Positions 16,746 through 20,753 of a stretch of DNA of 20,753 nucleotides are shown here, in pieces; position 1 is the first letter of the stretch; each line of letters starts with the position of its first letter. A model generated the notes under the pieces. The model saw nothing but the letters and a program-made list of their open reading frames with translations. It searched no databases and was not told where the DNA came from. Position numbers and translations under genes: made by a program. The DNA is from Priapulus caudatus (lineage: Eukaryota > Priapulida > Priapulimorpha > Priapulimorphida > Priapulidae). The stretch is from contig NW_014577426.1 of the NCBI RefSeq assembly GCF_000485595.1, positions 196,271 to 217,023 on the forward strand, written 5' to 3'.

Positions 16746-17555
16746 CCGCTTCAGTTCTGCTGACACGATGTAAAAGAGGAATCGACCTGTAAATGAATAA
16801 TCTACATTCTACATCTTCTATTTTACATTCTATACTCTTACATCTAATTTTCGACAGCAAGGGTTTAGATTTTGCGGACATGCGTTATGGGTATCGCACC
16901 GGCTCTACAGGGATTCGGTTAGATTCGCTATCTGTAACGTGAGCGCAGAGCTGCCTACAGCGATAGAGCTATGCATGGACATGAAAGAAAGCGTTATGTA
17001 ATTTGTTTGCAAAAAAATGCAAAAATATTGTTACAAAATGGTTTGTTTAATTGTCGGAGCGGTGGGAAGCGGGAAGGCAGGCGAGGTACTATCTCTCACC
17101 GAGTTCGTCTAGGATATTTTTAATCAAAATATTTACACAGTAGCGCTCTCGTTAGCCAGCTACAGTATGCGATGCTCATTGCGATGGCAGTTCGGTGGTG
17201 CGTTCTTCTTAACTTTATAGTGCACCTGTGGATTTATTGATATACGTATAATTATAGGTTATTATAATCTATAGAAAATCGATGGCAATTATCGTCTTTG
17301 GAACGAACCTATTACGATCGTTGTTGCACAATGATTGGTTGTTATCCGCCGACGCTCTTATCGGGTCTTCACGAGCGACGTTTACTTGTCACGTGAATGC
17401 TCTGATTGTTCTGCGTCACAGAAACATAACCGTTTTCACTCTTCGTTTCGTTTCGTTTGACCGGTGAGAAAACAAAAGTGATGGCTGTCTTTCGCTGCAA
17501 AAACACCATAATTGTTCTGACAGATACTAAAGCTAACACACATGCAGAGCAAACA
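16746..17555. other. Stretch without a supported gene
   Basis: Unique, moderately AT-rich sequence with an imperfect TCTACATTCTACATCTTC repeat at 16800-16850. Short open frames only; no domain or RNA gene recognised. Confidence 0.55.
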
Positions 17556-17658
17556 AGCTAGCCATGCACGCACACACACGCACGCACGCACGCACGAATG
17601 CACGTACACGCCCACGCACTCACGCACGCACATACACATGGACGGACGGACGGATAAT

Positions 17659-17704
<46 letters not shown>

Positions 17705-18029
17705 CGTGTATGTGTGTGTGCGTGTGCGTGCGTGTATGTGTGCGTGTGTGTGTGCGATTGCGTGTATGGGTGCGTGTGTGTGTGCGCGTGCATGTATATG
17801 TGCGTGTGTGTGTGCGCGCGTGCGTGTATGTGTGCGTGTGTGTGCGCGCGTGCGTGTATGTGTGCGCGCGTGTGTGTATGTGTGCGTGTGTGTGCGCGCG
17901 TGCGTGTATGTGTGCGCGCGTGTGTGTATGTGTGCGTGTGTGTGCGCGCGTGCGTGTATGTGTGCGTGTGTGTGCGCGCGTGTGTGCGTGTATGTGTGCG
18001 TGTATGTGCGCGCGTGCGTGTATGTGCCA
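17556..18029. repeat. TG/CG alternating array with 50-bp higher-order unit
   Basis: CACGCACG and GGACGGAC runs are followed from about 17660 by a long, almost uninterrupted pyrimidine-purine alternation. Bases 17831-17880 and 17881-17930 are identical 50-base units built of five 10-base blocks (TGTGCGTGTG, TGTGCGCGCG, TGCGTGTATG and two variants). A further partial unit begins at 17931. The long Val/Cys- and His/Thr-rich frames in both directions are translations of this array. Confidence 0.95.
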
Positions 18030-18060
18030 CTGAACTATAACAATATTTGTTATAGTTCAG
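18030..18060. repeat. Perfect 14-bp inverted repeat (hairpin)
   Basis: CTGAACTATAACAA (18030-18043), a TAT loop and TTGTTATAGTTCAG (18047-18060) form a 31-base perfect palindrome. Its AT-rich composition contrasts sharply with the TG/CG sequence on both sides (17660-18026 and 18061-18155). Confidence 0.95.
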
Positions 18061-18370
18061 AGGTGTGTGCCTGTGTTTCTGTGTATGCGCGCATGTGCGT
18101 GCGTACGGGTGCATGTGTGCGTGCATGTGCTTACATAGGCGCGCGCGTGTGTCTTTGAGGGGATTCGTGCTGTGCACAGAGCCAAGCAAACAAAAGTATA
18201 ATTATGACCCTATATATAATACACGTGAATTACGTAGATAGCCATCGTAGAAAGTGAGTGTTCCATAACGGCAATGGTGCGAAACGTAAATAGTGTGGGT
18301 AGTATAGGCTGCGTAACAGTACTGCTTGGTAATTACAGAAAACTCTCTCCTCATGAACGCACGCACATAG

Positions 18371-18411
18371 CATATATATATATATATATAATATTATATA
18401 TATATATATCG
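18371..18411. repeat. (TA)n palindromic tract
   Basis: TATATA run of about 40 bases, split near the middle by AATATTAT, giving a self-complementary tract. Confidence 0.9.
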
Positions 18412-18817
18412 CCGCTGGAATAGAGCATACTCTTGTCTGGGCATGAAGTGTCGTGAATCTAGGTCAGTCCGTATAACGGGTTGATGAGTGGATTGCAAAT
18501 ACAATTATTAACGATAAACCACTACCTTATACTCGCCACACCTGCACAGGTAGATTGACACCTGGGTGGCGGGTTATATGCTCGGTATATAGAAACAATG
18601 CCCATGACTAGCTCCCGTTGTGAATAGCCGTCAGTAGTAGTTAAGCAACCAGGTAATATTCTATCTCATTCACGTAACTTCCTGGTAATTAAAATTAAGG
18701 GCTTCGGAAGTTCCGTTCCGATAAAATTGTTTCCCCGTTTCCCCCAATGCGGGGGTTGGCAAGCTTGCATTGGAAAGAAAATGATGTTCCATTACTGAGG
18801 GCAGGTTCACGCGTAAG
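18412..18817. other. Unique stretch without a gene
   Basis: Unique sequence between the AT tract and the satellite. No open frame of note and no RNA gene recognised. Confidence 0.5.
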
Positions 18818-20753
18818 AGTACGTACCGCTTATATCACAGTACGTAGCGCATCACATACGTACGTACGACATACGTACGTCACACAGCACGTACGTACCA
18901 CTACGTACGTACACACACGTACGTAGCACATACGTACGTACACCACACGTACGTACACATACGTACGCATACATACGTACATACACATACGTACGTACAC
19001 ATACGTATCGTACACAATAAGTAACTACACACACGTACGTACACACACGTACTCACACATACGTACGCACCCATGCGTACGCACAGCATAGTACGCACCA
19101 CATACGTACGTACACATGCGTACGTACAATGCGTACTACACATCGTACTACACATACCGTACGAACACATAGCGTACGCACACATGCGAGAACACATTAC
19201 GCACGAAACATACATACGCACACATGCGTACGCACACAATACGTCGCGCACACATACGTAACGTACACATACGCAACGCACCACGAACGTACGCACACAT
19301 ACGTACGCACACATACATACTAACACATACGTTAACGCACAAATACGTAACGCAACATACGTAGCGCACACATACGCACGCCACGACATACGTACGCACA
19401 CATAGCACCACACATACGTAGTACACATACGTACTCACCACATACGTACGGCACACATACGTAGGTACACACTACGTACGTAGCAGCATACGTACGCACA
19501 CCATACGTCACGTACCATGCGTACGTACACATGCGTACGTACACATGCGTACGTACACATACGTACGAAACATACGTAACGCACACATGCGACGTAGCAC
19601 ATGCGTACGTACTACATGCGTACGTACACATGCGTACGTACACATACGTACGAACACAGTACGTAACGCACCATGGCGTACGTACACATGCGTACGTAAC
19701 ACATGCGTTCGTAGCACATGCGTACGTACACATACGTAACGAACACAAGTCGTACGCTCACATGCGTTACGTACACAATTACGTACGTACACATACGTAC
19801 GCAGCACATACTACGTACAATGCGTACTACACATGCCGTACGTACATCATGCGTACGTACACTATACGTAGCGAAATCACATACGTACCACACATGCGTA
19901 CGTACACATGCGTACGTACACATCGTGCGTACACGTAGCACGCACAATTCGCGACGTACGTAGTCACAATACGTAGCGTATACATACTACGTACACATAC
20001 GTACGTACACAATGCTACATCATTGCGTACTACTCATGCTACGATACACATACCACGATCAACATACGTACGTTACACCATTGCGTACTTACACATACGT
20101 ACGTACACATACGGAAAACGATCAACATACGTACGTACACATGCGTAACGTACACATACGTACGTACACATACGTACGATCACATTACGTACGTACACAT
20201 GCGTACGCAACACATACGTCGTACACATACGTACGTACACATATACGTACACAATACGTACGTACACATACGTAGTACACATACGTACGTACAATACCAC
20301 GATTCACATACGTACGTACACATCGACGTACACAACGTACGTACCCATTACGTACCGATCACGATACGTACGTAACACATGGTACGCACCACATACGTAC
20401 GTAACATACGTACGTACACATACGTACGTACACATACGTACGTACACATACGTACGTAGCACATACGCACGCACACGTACGTACGTACACCAATACGTAC
20501 GTACACATACTACGCAGCACATCATCGTAACGTACACATACACGTACTACACAAACGTACTACACATCGTACGTACACATAACGTCCGCACACATACGTA
20601 CGTACACATACGTACGTACACATACTACGTACACATACGTAGTACACATACGTACGTACAACATACGCACGCACACGTAGGTACGTACACATACGTAACG
20701 TATACATACGTACGTACACATACGTACATACACATACGCTAACGTACACTCGA
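18818..20753. repeat. 14-bp satellite (CACATACGTACGTA)n, runs off the window
   Basis: About 1.9 kb of head-to-tail 14-base units with core TACGTACGTA, many with one-base indels. Two sequence variants alternate in blocks. CACATACG units dominate at 18840-19500 and 19940-20753. CACATGCG units dominate at about 19510-19930. A CGATCAACATACG interruption appears twice (about 20056 and 20119). No stop codon occurs in any frame of the consensus, which explains the many Tyr/Val/Cys/Arg- and Thr/His-rich open frames. None is a gene. Confidence 0.95.

Noticed and set aside
17542-18189. Several 158-189-residue Cys/Val- or His/Thr-rich frames on both strands
   Set aside because: Simultaneously open on both strands in several frames because the TG/CG array has no stop codons.
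18830-20749. Numerous Tyr/Val/Cys/Arg-rich frames on - and Thr/His-rich frames on + at the right end
   Set aside because: The 14-base satellite consensus has no stop in any frame, so open frames are expected and carry no coding evidence.
1-20753. CRISPR array or defence system
   Set aside because: The repeats are contiguous micro- and minisatellites without unique spacers, and the genes are eukaryotic with introns.

Overview
This is eukaryotic DNA, most likely from a marine invertebrate and possibly an ecdysozoan. The evidence is GT-AG introns of several hundred bases, abundant micro- and minisatellites, and an intronless gene for a secreted Tyr/Gln/Pro-rich cuticle-type protein. No bacterial features are present. 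The species cannot be fixed from the sequence.

The left third (about 1-9 kb, + strand) is the 3' half of a cytosolic purine 5'-nucleotidase gene (NT5C2, a HAD-superfamily enzyme that dephosphorylates IMP and GMP). Seven exon pieces can be placed by comparison with the vertebrate protein. In protein order they are A 1620-1686, B 2270-2374 (HAD motif IV, GDHIFGD), C 3328-3444, D 3939-4092, E' 5066-5190, F 6477-6599 and terminal exon G 7208-7447 (acidic tail, then poly-Pro). A 3' UTR with 28-bp repeats and a poly(A) signal at 8991 follow. The N-terminal exons with the catalytic DxD motif lie outside the window.

The gene is not intact as assembled. A clean copy of exon E (609-727) with its flanking introns (1-1230) sits upstream of A. 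That breaks exon order, because a noisy copy of the same segment (4500-5760) lies in the correct place. C, D and E' all carry single-base indels, and all fall in about 2.49-5.74 kb. This fits low-accuracy long-read gap filling better than true pseudogenisation. An antisense ORF fragment resembling the N-terminus of 'P2X7-like' proteins lies in the intron between E' and F.

The middle (9-14.3 kb) has no convincing gene. It holds AT repeats, a 25-N gap at 10729-10753, CT, CAA, GA and GTGA tracts, and a palindromic MITE-like repeat at 11.88-12.08 kb. About 325 bp left of the N gap recurs at 16.42-16.75 kb, so the order of the intervening 5.7 kb is uncertain.

The minus-strand gene 14364-15407 encodes a 347-residue secreted, cysteine-free protein. 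It has a candidate TATA box and a CRE palindrome upstream. The right end (17.5-20.75 kb) is satellite-like. It contains a TG/CG alternating purine-pyrimidine array with a 50-bp higher-order unit, a perfect 14-bp-arm hairpin, an AT tract, and nearly 2 kb of a degenerate 14-bp satellite built on ACGTACGT that runs off the window. I found no convincing previously undescribed system. The most useful observations concern assembly structure and repeats.
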